Positions 36,664 to 45,647 of a DNA stretch of 64,000 bases are shown piece by piece. Below the pieces are notes generated by a model. The model searched no databases. It saw nothing but the letters and a program-made list of their open reading frames with translations, and had not been told where the DNA came from. A program made the position numbers and the translations under genes. The stretch is from assembly GCA_017438745.1 (NCBI GenBank), contig JAFRUS010000103.1:1-64000 (forward strand), written 5' to 3'. This DNA comes from Oscillospiraceae bacterium (GTDB lineage Bacteria > Bacillota > Clostridia > Oscillospirales > Ruminococcaceae). Numbering within the stretch: position 1 is the first letter of the stretch; each line of letters opens with the position of its first letter.

Positions 36664-37854
36664 TTAAAATTTTTCTTTAGTAAGCTTTCCGAGTATCTCG
36701 CATCCGCGGACTATCTGTTCGTCTGACGGTGTTGAGAAGTTGAGACGGAAAGAGTTGGTTCTGTCAGTTTCGTTTATCATGAAAGCGGTGCCCGGAACGA
36801 CTGCTACCTTGTACTGTTCAACAGCGACTTTGCAGAATTTCATCATGTCGATGTTTTCAGGAAGTGTCGCCCAGATGAACAGACCGCCCTCAGGTTCAGT
36901 TACCTTTACCGACGGGTCAAAGTGTTCCTTTATACCGGTTTCCATAAGTGTGAACTTGCGTCTGTATACCTTTCTGAGTGAAGCCAGATGCTCGTTCATA
37001 TCTGTTGTTTCCATAAATCTGTCGCATACCTGCTGCGCCCAGATGTTGGTGTGTACATCGGCTACCTGCTTGCATACGACCATTTTTGAGATGATCTCAG
37101 CCGGTGCACTTACATATCCTACGCGAAGACCCGGTGCGAGTATCTTTGAGAATGTTCTGCTGTAGATAACGCGGCCTTCAGTATCCATCGACTTGATGGA
37201 AGGAATGTCTTCTCCTGCAAAGCGGAGGTCGCCGTAAGGATTGTCCTCGAGTATGATGAAGTCATACTTCTTTGCAAGTTCGTAGACTGCTTTTCTCTTT
37301 TCCAGAGACAGGGTGTTTCCTGTAGGGTTCTGGAAGTTAGCTATAAGATAAAGAAGCTTTACTCTTTTGTTTGCCTTAAGTGCTTCCTCGAGTTTTTCAA
37401 TGTTTATGCCGTCATGCTCCATTTCAACGCCCACGATATTTACGTTGTATGATTTGAATGCGTTGAGTGAACCGATGAAGCTCGGAGCTTCGCATATAAG
37501 TGTATCTCCGTCACTGCAAAGAACCTTGCAGGCCAGTTCGTTTGCCTGCTGTGCACCGGATGTGACGATGAGATCGTCACGGCCTTCGGTAAAGCAGTTT
37601 TTCTTCGCCATTTCATTTTTAAGACGGTCTCTCAGCGGAGTATAGCCTTCGGTAATGCTGTACTGCAGGGCACCGATAGGATCCGTCGCAAGTATGCTGT
37701 CTGAAATGGCCTTTATCGCATCCTTCGGGAAAGCTTCAGCTGCAGGACTTCCGGCTGCAAAAGGGATAACGCCCGGTTCGGAAGTATGCTTGAGTATTTC
37801 GCGTATAACGGAAGGTTTAAGTTTTGAGACTCTGTCAGAAAAATGATAATCCAT
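36664..37854 (-). CDS. PLP-dependent aminotransferase (class I/II, LysN/MocR-type fold)
   Basis: The 396-residue fold type I aminotransferase carries the PLP-binding Lys in SRTFSKILAPGLRVGYV (near 240), the LEDNPYGDLRF stretch with the conserved Asp-Tyr, and the final Arg in NSFRLNFS that binds the substrate carboxylate. It most resembles enzymes that transaminate 2-aminoadipate or aromatic/branched amino acids. No DNA-binding domain is fused. The substrate is not clear. Confidence 0.88.
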   Translation of the reverse strand: MDYHFSDRVSKLKPSVIREILKHTSEPGVIPFAAGSPAAEAFPKDAIKAISDSILATDPIGALQYSITEGYTPLRDRLKNEMAKKNCFTEGRDDLIVTSGAQQANELACKVLCSDGDTLICEAPSFIGSLNAFKSYNVNIVGVEMEHDGINIEKLEEALKANKRVKLLYLIANFQNPTGNTLSLEKRKAVYELAKKYDFIILEDNPYGDLRFAGEDIPSIKSMDTEGRVIYSRTFSKILAPGLRVGYVSAPAEIISKMVVCKQVADVHTNIWAQQVCDRFMETTDMNEHLASLRKVYRRKFTLMETGIKEHFDPSVKVTEPEGGLFIWATLPENIDMMKFCKVAVEQYKVAVVPGTAFMINETDRTNSFRLNFSTPSDEQIVRGCEILGKLTKEKF

Positions 37855-38016
37855 ATATTACACCTCTCTTGTTATAAGAATAATTTGAATTTATGAAATT
37901 TTACCCGTTAAGGCAGTAAGATCAGTTCTGTGTCAGAATAACGTGCCTTCAAAAAACCACATTATTCATCTATTATATCACAGAATAAATAAAACATCAA
38001 TATTAAATCGGCAGTT

Positions 38017-39150
38017 TCATCGTTTTTTCAGCGTTTCGGTCCTGTTCATGACACATTTGGCTATAAGCGCGGTCCGTTCCGGCTTCTGCGATGAGAGAAT
38101 GCGTGAAATGTCAGCTTCTATGCCGTCGAGTGCGGAAAGATCCTGCTTTGATATGTCCGAAATGAGTTTTGCCTGCTCGCTGTGCGTTTTTCTGAAGGAC
38201 TTGCAGATGATGTTCGCTGTGGTTATCTGGTCGTCGGAGCGGTTGTACCATAAGGATGTGCCGCTGTCGAAAACCGGAGCGGCTCCTATCCATTCCAGCG
38301 TGTCCGGATCGCGGAGAAGTCCGAAGTTGCCGAAGTGCCTGTCCTCATTTGCGATAATGTAGTCGAGGGTTATCATTCCGTCGAGTGCCGGAACGACATC
38401 TACGCCCAGTTCCCTGCATATGTTTACGTAGTGCATGTATTCGCTTTCGTGGTTTTTACGCTCGCGTATCTGCATTATCCTGTATGCGCTGACCAGTTCA
38501 GTGTGTGTGGTCACAAAGTCCTCGCAAATGCTGAAAGGTTCGTCGGCTATGGTTATCATGTCGTAGTGTACATGTGCTATGCCGAGCTTTTCCGCGATCA
38601 GTGAGGCTATGACTTCGTTATACGGCTGCTGGCGGTACGGGTATGATCCGCCTTTTATCAGGCAGCGCTTTCCGTCGATGATCTTCCAGCGCTTTTTCAG
38701 GTCGCCGTCAGATGTGTTGTCCGGCGAAAGGAACTCAATGTCCGACGGGCTTATCTTTTTACCGAACAGTACGTCGCCCATGTCATCGGAAAAATTGTTC
38801 TCGAAGAAGTTTATGTTTTCCCATTTCAGATCCGAGTCCGCAGGCCTTATCCAGTAATGATCCGAAAGACTGAGCCCCAGACAGCGTGTGAGAAGCAGAG
38901 AGGTGTCGTCAGCTCCGATCGTTTCCAGTGCTTCATTTATGCCGGTTCTGCTCGCCGGAATACATCTGCCGCGCCACCATTTGTTAAGTGAGCTACGTAC
39001 AGCTTTTTCATTTGACCCTTTTGAAGTTATCACACCCACCGGAAGATGCTTCTCCGAGTAAATATCTTCAATTACACTAATTCCTCCGATTACATCGTCG
39101 ATATCTATAAGAGCAGTTTCGATGTTCTTATGCATAAGAATGTATTTCAT
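38017..39150 (-). CDS. HipA-like Ser/Thr kinase without HipB
   Basis: The 377-residue protein has the HipA C-terminal kinase pattern: catalytic DYIIANEDRHFGN (near 257-269; Asp, Asn, Asp-Arg-His, Asn all present) and the metal-binding Asp in PVFDSGTS (near 290). A Gly-rich Ser-bearing loop (IKGGSYPYRQQPYNE) likely positions ATP. The N-terminal ~130 residues differ from HipA. HipA phosphorylates glutamyl-tRNA synthetase and causes growth arrest; this stand-alone type with no HTH partner is common in Firmicutes and its target is unknown. It borders the accessory island. Confidence 0.85.
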   Translation of the reverse strand: MKYILMHKNIETALIDIDDVIGGISVIEDIYSEKHLPVGVITSKGSNEKAVRSSLNKWWRGRCIPASRTGINEALETIGADDTSLLLTRCLGLSLSDHYWIRPADSDLKWENINFFENNFSDDMGDVLFGKKISPSDIEFLSPDNTSDGDLKKRWKIIDGKRCLIKGGSYPYRQQPYNEVIASLIAEKLGIAHVHYDMITIADEPFSICEDFVTTHTELVSAYRIMQIRERKNHESEYMHYVNICRELGVDVVPALDGMITLDYIIANEDRHFGNFGLLRDPDTLEWIGAAPVFDSGTSLWYNRSDDQITTANIICKSFRKTHSEQAKLISDISKQDLSALDGIEADISRILSSQKPERTALIAKCVMNRTETLKKR

Positions 39151-39288
39151 GGCGCACCTCTTTTCACGTGATTATTTATAGATGTTGTTTTGCTTGTTTC
39201 TCAATTTACGTTGTATAAATATCATGATAACATAACAGTTTATTGATGTCAATGATAGCACATATGATAGTAGACTCTGCGTTTAAAA

Positions 39289-39351
39289 GGTAATCGCCGC
39301 CTCTGCGAGACGTCGATTGCTATTGAAACCGCTGCACACTTGATGCAGCGG
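39289..39351 (+). repeat. Double-hairpin element, copy 1
   Basis: GGTAATCGCCGCCTCTGCGA is the start of a unit seen three times (39289, 44904, 45742), all on the + strand. The 5' hairpin pairs AATCG with CGATT. The 3' hairpin, here CCGCTGCA/TGCAGCGG, is changed in sequence but kept in form. This copy sits upstream of the toxin-gene promoter. The rest of 39151-39444 is A+T-rich with no gene. Confidence 0.75.
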
Positions 39352-39444
39352 TAGGTGCGCTTGAATAAAAAAGAATCATGTATAAAATAATTAATATGAA
39401 AAAGATTAAGCGATATACTATTAAAGCAAAAATAGATACTTTTA

Positions 39445-39473
39445 TTGACATATCGAATATTGTTTTGTATAAT
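39445..39473 (+). promoter_or_regulatory. Promoter of the dockerin-toxin gene
   Basis: TTGACA at 39445-39450 and TATAAT at 39468-39473 with a 17-base spacer, a full consensus, 35 bases before ATG. Confidence 0.78.
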
Positions 39474-39507
39474 TATACTTGAATCTAAACTGTTAATGGA
39501 GGTAAAT

Positions 39508-42500
39508 ATGAAAATATCGGCCAAAATATTAGCTGTTCTAACCGCTTTTGTGTTTTCATTTGTTTCTTCATCAAACTGTATAAAAAATGTGGTTGATGAA
39601 TTAACGGTATATGCTGCAAGTGTGGCAAGAACTGGTGATGTAAATGATGACGGAGAGATAGACATACTTGATCTTATATATTCCAAGAGTGGAATTATAG
39701 AAAATCGTAAGCTATCTCTTGAATCATCAGATGTTAATACAGATGGAGTTTTTAGTACAAACGATGTGTATGAAGTCGAAGATTACCTTATTGGAAGAAC
39801 TCAGAAATTTACCGGTGATCTCAAACAAGCATTTAAAAATATTGACAGGACTATCGTGAATACAGATAATTCAGATTCGAATTTACAAATGACAGCTGAA
39901 ATGGCATCATTGGCCCAAAGTCTTAAAACTCCACTTGAAATTTATAAATATGTACTAAATAATGTTAATACAGAATTCTATTATGGCTCCAGAAAAGGTG
40001 CAATTGGAACATATGAACAGAATGGCGGAAATGATTATGATCAATCAAGCTTACTGATTGCAATGCTGAGATATATGGGGTATGAAGCGAATTATGCTAA
40101 AGTAAGTGCTGCATTTTCAGAGGGGGATCTATATAATCTTACGGCATCGATGGAATTTGAATCAGCCATAAGAATATTTACTTCTTCAGGTAAAACATTG
40201 TTTGATAATAAAGATGGAACTTATACTACAGAAGAAATAATAGTATTGCTGAATCTGGATGGCAGGAATTATTATCTTGATCCATTTTTTAAATATCATA
40301 CACCTAATGAAAACGCTATTACTTTAGAGGAATTGGCAGAAACACTGGATTTAGCGGGAGATTCATATGATTTTCTGAATAAAAATGAACCAAATGCATC
40401 GATAACTGATGTGTTTCCTGCAATTCAGATAGTTGATCAGGGATTAACTGAACTTCCAAAAATGGCGTTTTATGCTTTGGCAAGTAATACTTACACCACA
40501 TTTACCACAATTCCGAAGGAAAATAATGATATTATTGAACTTTCCCTTGGTAAGGATGTTCTTTTTTCATTTACGTCATCATATCTATATGATAAAGATC
40601 TTACAGTAGAATATGAGCTAACCGAAGATGCCTTATTTGAATTAAATGATGTTTATGGTTTCGGCATAGACAGCATTGATGATCTTACAGGAAATCTGGG
40701 TACTTATGCTGGATTTGCTCAGATTTATGGTGTAATAAAACTTGATGGTAAAAAAATTGCAAACGGAAATCCCGGATTTCTTGGAGAAAAAGAAAAACTT
40801 ACAATTACTGTAAAACATGCTGCGTCAGAAAATTCAAAAACATTTGAAAAAGAGCTTATTAGAGGAGCTTTATACAGTATTGTTCTGGATTACCAGATGA
40901 TTTCGCCTCATGATATAGCTGAATCATATTCTAAACTACCGCAAGATGTTTCGTCACAAAAATTATTGAATGAAAATAATATATATGGTTCAACGCAACT
41001 TATGAACATGATGTCTTTGCTTGGAAAGACATATTTTTCTCAAATTGACACAAACAGCGAAGGAATTGCGCAACTATCTAATATATACTATGACCGCTCA
41101 ATAAGTGTGGCTGTAGTTGAAGTTGTTCCTGATATAAAAACTCAGAATGGAAGCAGTAACGTATTAAACAAACAGTTCAAAATGATTATAGATTTTATAG
41201 GAGATGATATAAAGCTTATAAGCCGTGAAGGTGACCTTCAGGTTGAAAAAAGTCTTTATCATTCAATAGGGTTAATGTCTTCTTTTTACGAAAGTGAAAT
41301 CATTAGAGAATTTAGTGGACAAAGAGCAGTATCAACAGAAGAAATACTGCAAATTGCGGATGAACAGGATATAGATATACTGTTTTTGTCAAAAGCGAAT
41401 TTAAGCGAGCTTGATTCTTCTGGATTAAGTGCTCAAAACAAAACTGATATTCAAAAGTATATTGAAGAAGGATATTATATTACAGTTCCGGCAGAAGAGG
41501 TAACAGTTGATTCATGGACAGGAGCAGGATATATTGCGTATGATCCAATATCCGAAAAGAGCATATATATCATAAACACCAATCTTCATGGCGGAGCAAT
41601 GGTATCATGGGTTGGATTATCATATCTTTGTGATATGATATTCACTGTTGTAGAATGTACATGGTCATTTGATATGATAATGTTAGGGGCTACAGTGCTA
41701 GGGGCTGGTATTATTCTTTTTTCAGGACCGATAGGTGTAGCATTGCTTGTTTCTGCTATAGGTGTTGGACTAATAGCAGCAGGAGGTTTTTATCTGAAAA
41801 GTATAGGAGACAGATTCTGCGATGCTACCATGTTAATGGATGACTATATAAACGGTGATATAGACGCAGGAGTAAAATTGAAAACCAATTCATTATGGCA
41901 TGGTGCTTCAGTTGGTTTGTTAAAGGCTGGTTGTAAATACTTTTCGAAAGAAACTACAGCACCATTTTTTAAATTATGGATTGAAAGCGAATTAGGGTAT
42001 AATGCCTCACGTGCTTTTGAAAATACAATCATTGGAAATGATGGTGCTCTGGAAATCTTAGCGAAAATCAGTTCAAAATACGGAAATGCTTTGAAAGTGT
42101 TAATTTACCAATTTGGTGAAAGTATAGTGAATGATGTTGCGGAATCATATGTAGCTATGAGTGAATATGAATTCCAAGAATATATATACAATATGTGTAT
42201 AGAGGATGTTAATATTCTTGAAATACATAATAAAAATATTGCAACTGATCCATTACATTCGGGAAATGGTGCTTTAAAAGGAAATTATACAAATGGTAGT
42301 TCAGCTGGGTTAAAAGCACAGGATGATGCGGTAAGAATATTGTTGGAAAATGGATATGATGTTGAGATATTGCCAGAAATCGATGGTGGAAACACGTTTG
42401 GAATCCAAAAGGAAGCTAATCCGGATTTTCTAATTAATAATAAAGTAGTATTTGATTGCTATGCACCTGAGCTTCAAAAAGGAGTTGATTATACAACAGA

Positions 42501-42732
42501 AACAAAAAAGATAGATTCGTTTACAAACAAGGTTTGTAAACAGATAGGAATAAAAACCAAAAAACAAGCTAGCAGAATAGTTTTGAATTTGAGAGATATA
42601 CCTGAGTATTTGTATGAACCAATGTATGGTAGAATAATCGGGAAAACCGCCAAAGGTCAGGATTTGCAATATTTAGACGAATTAATAGTTATATTAAATG
42701 GTGAAAAGATAGAAAGATGGTTTTTGAGGTAG
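39508..42732 (+). CDS. Secreted dockerin-bearing polymorphic toxin: transglutaminase-like, membrane hairpin, CdiA-type nuclease tip
   Basis: The 1074-residue protein has, in order: a signal peptide (1-24); a dockerin (42-97) with loops DVNDDGEIDILD and DVNTDGVFSTND; a transglutaminase-like domain (about 130-290) in which GNDYDQSSLLIAMLRYMGY stands where the catalytic Cys is normally found; a long beta/alpha stretch ending GAGYIAYDP; a hydrophobic hairpin (about 723-760); and a ~145-residue C-terminal domain like the CdiA C-terminal tRNase family. The tip has NPDFLINNKVVFDCYAP (971-987) and KKQASRIVLNL, a PD-(D/E)XK-like core. It should be delivered as a contact or surface toxin against rivals. 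ATG 39508 follows GGAGG. The gene is A+T-rich compared with its neighbours. Confidence 0.78.
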   Translation: MKISAKILAVLTAFVFSFVSSSNCIKNVVDELTVYAASVARTGDVNDDGEIDILDLIYSKSGIIENRKLSLESSDVNTDGVFSTNDVYEVEDYLIGRTQKFTGDLKQAFKNIDRTIVNTDNSDSNLQMTAEMASLAQSLKTPLEIYKYVLNNVNTEFYYGSRKGAIGTYEQNGGNDYDQSSLLIAMLRYMGYEANYAKVSAAFSEGDLYNLTASMEFESAIRIFTSSGKTLFDNKDGTYTTEEIIVLLNLDGRNYYLDPFFKYHTPNENAITLEELAETLDLAGDSYDFLNKNEPNASITDVFPAIQIVDQGLTELPKMAFYALASNTYTTFTTIPKENNDIIELSLGKDVLFSFTSSYLYDKDLTVEYELTEDALFELNDVYGFGIDSIDDLTGNLGTYAGFAQIYGVIKLDGKKIANGNPGFLGEKEKLTITVKHAASENSKTFEKELIRGALYSIVLDYQMISPHDIAESYSKLPQDVSSQKLLNENNIYGSTQLMNMMSLLGKTYFSQIDTNSEGIAQLSNIYYDRSISVAVVEVVPDIKTQNGSSNVLNKQFKMIIDFIGDDIKLISREGDLQVEKSLYHSIGLMSSFYESEIIREFSGQRAVSTEEILQIADEQDIDILFLSKANLSELDSSGLSAQNKTDIQKYIEEGYYITVPAEEVTVDSWTGAGYIAYDPISEKSIYIINTNLHGGAMVSWVGLSYLCDMIFTVVECTWSFDMIMLGATVLGAGIILFSGPIGVALLVSAIGVGLIAAGGFYLKSIGDRFCDATMLMDDYINGDIDAGVKLKTNSLWHGASVGLLKAGCKYFSKETTAPFFKLWIESELGYNASRAFENTIIGNDGALEILAKISSKYGNALKVLIYQFGESIVNDVAESYVAMSEYEFQEYIYNMCIEDVNILEIHNKNIATDPLHSGNGALKGNYTNGSSAGLKAQDDAVRILLENGYDVEILPEIDGGNTFGIQKEANPDFLINNKVVFDCYAPELQKGVDYTTETKKIDSFTNKVCKQIGIKTKKQASRIVLNLRDIPEYLYEPMYGRIIGKTAKGQDLQYLDELIVILNGEKIERWFLR

Positions 42733-42736
42733 TTAT

Positions 42737-43504
42737 ATGGCGATGATAGAAGACGCAGTCATTTTATTCAAAAATATTGACGAAAATTTTATTAAGCACC
42801 ACTTTGGGGGCAACCAGCTAAAAAACAATGAAGGATATACTGTGCCTGAATATAAATGTACAATTTACCCTTTCAATGATTGCTATATAAGTGATTCGTT
42901 AGATTTCGCAGTGGATATAGATAACAAGTGGATCCTTGATGCATACGGAGAAAATGAATTAACGTTTGAATTTATTGAACATCTGCTGGAAAACACGAGT
43001 GGTGACTTTATGTTCCTTGATGATTATGAAATCGTCTTTGAGAGAAGAAACGGGTTACTGATAGCGGTGGATTCAAACGATCATTTTCATACGTGTTCAT
43101 TCAAAAATTGCTATGATTTACTGAAGACCGAACATTTCAACGGCTTTCATGATGATTACGGATTAACTGTTCATTTTCATGATGACATAGTTGGATTAAA
43201 AAGAGTGCTGTTTGATTTGGTAAAACAATCGGTATCAGGATATTCAAATGTCAAACTGATAGAATATGATGTAATTCCGAAGGAATTTGCTTTAACATCT
43301 GATTTTTTCAGCATTACGGTAAGTGAAAATGAAGTTAAAAAAGGTGAATATTATATTGTCGTTCACTATTCTTATTCAGATTCTCTTAAAGATTGCAGAA
43401 ATCAATACTTAAGGAATTTGTTCAGTATTTTATTTGAAAGCTTTAAGATTTCAGAAGAAGAAAAGGCAAAACTTAAGCAGATGATAGGAGACAGAGCTTT
43501 CTGA
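42737..43504 (+). CDS. Putative immunity protein for the nuclease toxin
   Basis: The 255-residue cytosolic acidic protein has no signal peptide or membrane helix. It starts four bases after the toxin stop, with its GAGG site inside the toxin's last codons, so the genes are translationally linked. This layout (toxin tip, then a small acidic gene) is the standard toxin-immunity pair. No immunity family is recognised; the His/Asp-rich stretches (SNDHFHTCSF, HDDYGLTVHFHDD) are notable. The base composition is A+T-rich like the toxin. The function is inferred from context. Confidence 0.72.
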   Translation: MAMIEDAVILFKNIDENFIKHHFGGNQLKNNEGYTVPEYKCTIYPFNDCYISDSLDFAVDIDNKWILDAYGENELTFEFIEHLLENTSGDFMFLDDYEIVFERRNGLLIAVDSNDHFHTCSFKNCYDLLKTEHFNGFHDDYGLTVHFHDDIVGLKRVLFDLVKQSVSGYSNVKLIEYDVIPKEFALTSDFFSITVSENEVKKGEYYIVVHYSYSDSLKDCRNQYLRNLFSILFESFKISEEEKAKLKQMIGDRAF

Positions 43505-43537
43505 TACAATATTTCTGACAATAATTAATAATGCTAA

Positions 43538-43590
43538 CATCCCCCTTACACGCGTAGTAATAATGCGTATAAGGGGGATGAGTTTTATAT
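43538..43590. terminator. Terminator between immunity gene and GH11 gene
   Basis: CATCCCCCTTAcACGC pairs with GCGTaTAAGGGGGATG around a loop, with T-rich sequence after it. It sits between convergent genes. Confidence 0.85.
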
Positions 43591-43597
43591 TTAAGTT

Positions 43598-44713
43598 TTA
43601 TCTGCCGTCTGACATGACAGCGTTTTTCAACAGTATGAAATCGACAATGTTGATTTTCCGGTCTTTGTTCAGATCGAACGGAGTGATGTCATGTTTGCTG
43701 TCCGAATAAAGAAGTTCCTTTTTCATAGCGATAAGATCGGCACAGTTTACAGTGCCGTTTCCGTCGGTGTCACCGGGGATGATCGCAGGTTCGGCTGATG
43801 GAGGATCCGGTTTGTCCGGATCGGTGATCTCCGGTGTGATTGTATCTTCAGGTTCTGTTATTTCCGGTTTCGGATCGGTGACAACCGTTTCAGCCGGTTC
43901 GGTTTTCGCTAACTGTTCATTCGTATATTCAGTCAGAATTTCACAGCCTTTATTCATGGTGATCTGTCCGCTGCATCTGTATACTTCAGCATTGACTGAG
44001 GTGTCACAGAGCTTTGCATCAGGATCAAATCCATACTTTTCCCATACTTTGAAGTGCTCGGAAAGTGTGACCGTACCGCTCATACTTCCGGGAGACTCAT
44101 CGATTTCGGAGTCTCTTCTTATGCTCCAGAACTGCTGCCAGCCGTTATCAGTGCCTATTATACCGCCCATTGTAATTGTGTGCGTAACATAGATATCATA
44201 TAGTTTTCCGTCTATTTCTACAGTTTCAAGCAGTGTGTCTGATCCCGGCGGTCTCCATTTATACCAGCCTTCTACAACATAATACTCGGTTTTGGGGTTT
44301 TCTGTATCATACTCGGTTGTGGGTCTTAGTGTCCATCCGTATATGCCTAAAAGTGCAGAAGGGTTTACGAATCCTTCTTCAGGCCGGAAATCAATTATAG
44401 AATAATCAATGTCATAGTTTGCTGCGATCTTTCCGTAACGGCTCCATTTGTATTGTGATTCGAATTTGGTGCCTTTGGCAAGCACAACGCTTTCTACGGG
44501 GGAAAATTTCAGATCCAGTTTTCCGTCAGCCTCAGGTGTGAACTCCACATCTCCGGTTCCGTTCTGGTTCCATAAATTGTAAGTGTATCCGCCTGCCGTT
44601 CCGGTTTCGTTCAGATCTGCTGCCCTTACCAGTGCTGCCGGCGGGCAGGAAGCCGCAGTTACGGCAGCGCTCATTAAAAGAGCGGATATCTGTGTAGTGT
44701 ATTTTCTGTTCAT
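43598..44713 (-). CDS. GH11 endo-1,4-beta-xylanase with dockerin
   Basis: The 371-residue secreted enzyme has a signal peptide (1-32), a GH11 jelly roll (about 34-255), a Thr/Pro/Glu/Asp linker (256-308) and a C-terminal dockerin (311-370; loops DTDGNGTVNCAD and DLNKDRKINIVD). The GH11 pattern is clear: YSIIDFRPE, GIYGWTLRP, the nucleophile Glu143 in TEYYVVEGW, then WRPPG, QQFWSIRR and the acid/base Glu243 in AEVYRCSG (most GH11 have EGY). Its dockerin should place it on the cellulosome. ATG 44713 follows GGGAGG; an in-frame start 42 codons upstream is not supported. Confidence 0.88.
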   Translation of the reverse strand: MNRKYTTQISALLMSAAVTAASCPPAALVRAADLNETGTAGGYTYNLWNQNGTGDVEFTPEADGKLDLKFSPVESVVLAKGTKFESQYKWSRYGKIAANYDIDYSIIDFRPEEGFVNPSALLGIYGWTLRPTTEYDTENPKTEYYVVEGWYKWRPPGSDTLLETVEIDGKLYDIYVTHTITMGGIIGTDNGWQQFWSIRRDSEIDESPGSMSGTVTLSEHFKVWEKYGFDPDAKLCDTSVNAEVYRCSGQITMNKGCEILTEYTNEQLAKTEPAETVVTDPKPEITEPEDTITPEITDPDKPDPPSAEPAIIPGDTDGNGTVNCADLIAMKKELLYSDSKHDITPFDLNKDRKINIVDFILLKNAVMSDGR

Positions 44714-44903
44714 TGTAACTCCTCCCTGTAGTTTGTTCATGAATGTTTTTTGAAAATGCCGGAATTCAGGATGTTCAAGCCCGAAGTTCCGTATGCCGTA
44801 ACGGCCGAAAGTTTTGTTGTTTGCTTTAAATATATACAAATTTTTTTCGTTTGTCTATACAAATATTGCTGTATTTACAGATGCTGCGGCATCGCCGCCA
44901 AAT

Positions 44904-44970
44904 GGTAATCGTCGCCTCTGCGATGCGCCGATTGCTATTAAAAAAAATCTGCATTGCTGCAGATTTTTGA
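44904..44970 (+). repeat. Double-hairpin element, copy 2
   Basis: GGTAATCGTCGCCTCTGCGA begins the second copy. Its 5' hairpin pairs AATCGTCGC with GCGCCGATT, and its 3' hairpin AAAATCTGCA/TGCAGATTTT ends in TTTTT like a terminator. It lies in the 290-base gap between the GH11 gene and the type III toxin gene. No gene is seen in the rest of this gap. Confidence 0.78.
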
Positions 44971-45007
44971 ATAATTGTATATTTGGTGTTAAATTATTTT
45001 GAAGTCG

Positions 45008-45508
45008 TTAATTATCTGCCTGCGATGAAGTTAAATCCTGTAATTCCTGAAGCAGTTCTTTTTTTATCTTTAAAGCATCAGCCTGATACGGCATATATTT
45101 TTTTTCGCTTTCAATCAGATTTTTTATTCTAAGAGCTTTCTTTTCAACTGATTTAATATCACTTTCTTTAACAAGTGAAAGAGTATTGTTTCCAATTGTG
45201 TATGGCCGGAGTATATACTTTTGAGTTATCGGAAACATATCCTGTATCAAAAATGCATTTTCTTTTCCACTGCTCATTTTGCATATATGAAGTATATCAC
45301 AAGGCTTATGCTGTGCAATTTTGTTTTCTATAATTTTTCGGTATTTTTCGATTCTGCTGCTCATTGGAATGACCCAATATAAATCAGGGATTTCATCGTT
45401 AAAACAATAATAATGAGGTCTGTTTTCTTCTTTATTACCTTTAAGATAAGGATCATTGAATTTATCGAAGAATTCGTCTTTTATAACGTAAAAACTGTGC
45501 TTTTCCAT
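45008..45508 (-). CDS. Type III toxin-antitoxin endoribonuclease (ToxN/AbiQ/CptN superfamily)
   Basis: The 166-residue cytosolic protein fits this superfamily in size and layout. The N-terminal stretch is FYVIKDEFFDKF, then the strand and loop YWVIPMSSR resembles the conserved (P)L(S/T)S core that binds RNA. FLIQDMFPITQKYILRPY matches the central helix-strand, and the C-terminal half is helical. ToxN-type proteins cut mRNA unless bound by the antitoxin RNA repeats. The upstream two-copy repeat, promoter and terminator make the assignment much stronger than the protein alone. GAAAGGA lies seven bases before ATG 45508. Confidence 0.82.
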   Translation of the reverse strand: MEKHSFYVIKDEFFDKFNDPYLKGNKEENRPHYYCFNDEIPDLYWVIPMSSRIEKYRKIIENKIAQHKPCDILHICKMSSGKENAFLIQDMFPITQKYILRPYTIGNNTLSLVKESDIKSVEKKALRIKNLIESEKKYMPYQADALKIKKELLQELQDLTSSQADN

Positions 45509-45521
45509 ATATTCCTTTCAT

Positions 45522-45548
45522 AAAAAAAGTCTCCTTATACAGGAGACT
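45522..45548 (-). terminator. Terminator between antitoxin RNA and toxin gene
   Basis: On the reverse strand AGTCTCCT pairs with AGGAGACT, followed by seven T residues. In type III systems a terminator here limits read-through, so that antitoxin RNA exceeds toxin mRNA. Confidence 0.88.
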
Positions 45549-45640
45549 TACGACCCAACCATTTATATCCCGCATATTGGTCAGCGGAAAACTTACGACC
45601 CAACCATTTATATCCCGCATATTGGTCAGCGGATTTTACT
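45546..45640 (-). ncRNA. Type III antitoxin RNA: two 45-base pseudoknot repeats
   Basis: Two tandem copies with an exact 45-base period lie at 45546-45590 and 45591-45633, plus a short partial third. On the reverse strand each unit folds as an H-type pseudoknot. Stem 1 pairs CCGC with GCGG, and stem 2 pairs GACCAA, from within stem 1's loop, with TTGGGTC further on (one bulged G). Pseudoknot repeats of about 45 bases in two copies upstream of a ToxN-like gene are the hallmark of the CptIN group. The RNA should bind and inhibit the toxin. Confidence 0.85.
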
Positions 45641-45647
45641 TATCATT

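Noticed and set aside
43752..44192. A 146-residue forward frame over the GH11 gene
   Set aside because: It is a shadow of the GH11 linker and catalytic domain, which has full catalytic motifs on the other strand.
45546..45640. Two direct repeats that might be a short CRISPR array
   Set aside because: There are no spacers: the copies are directly joined with a 45-base period, fold as pseudoknots and sit before a ToxN-like gene; no cas genes are present.
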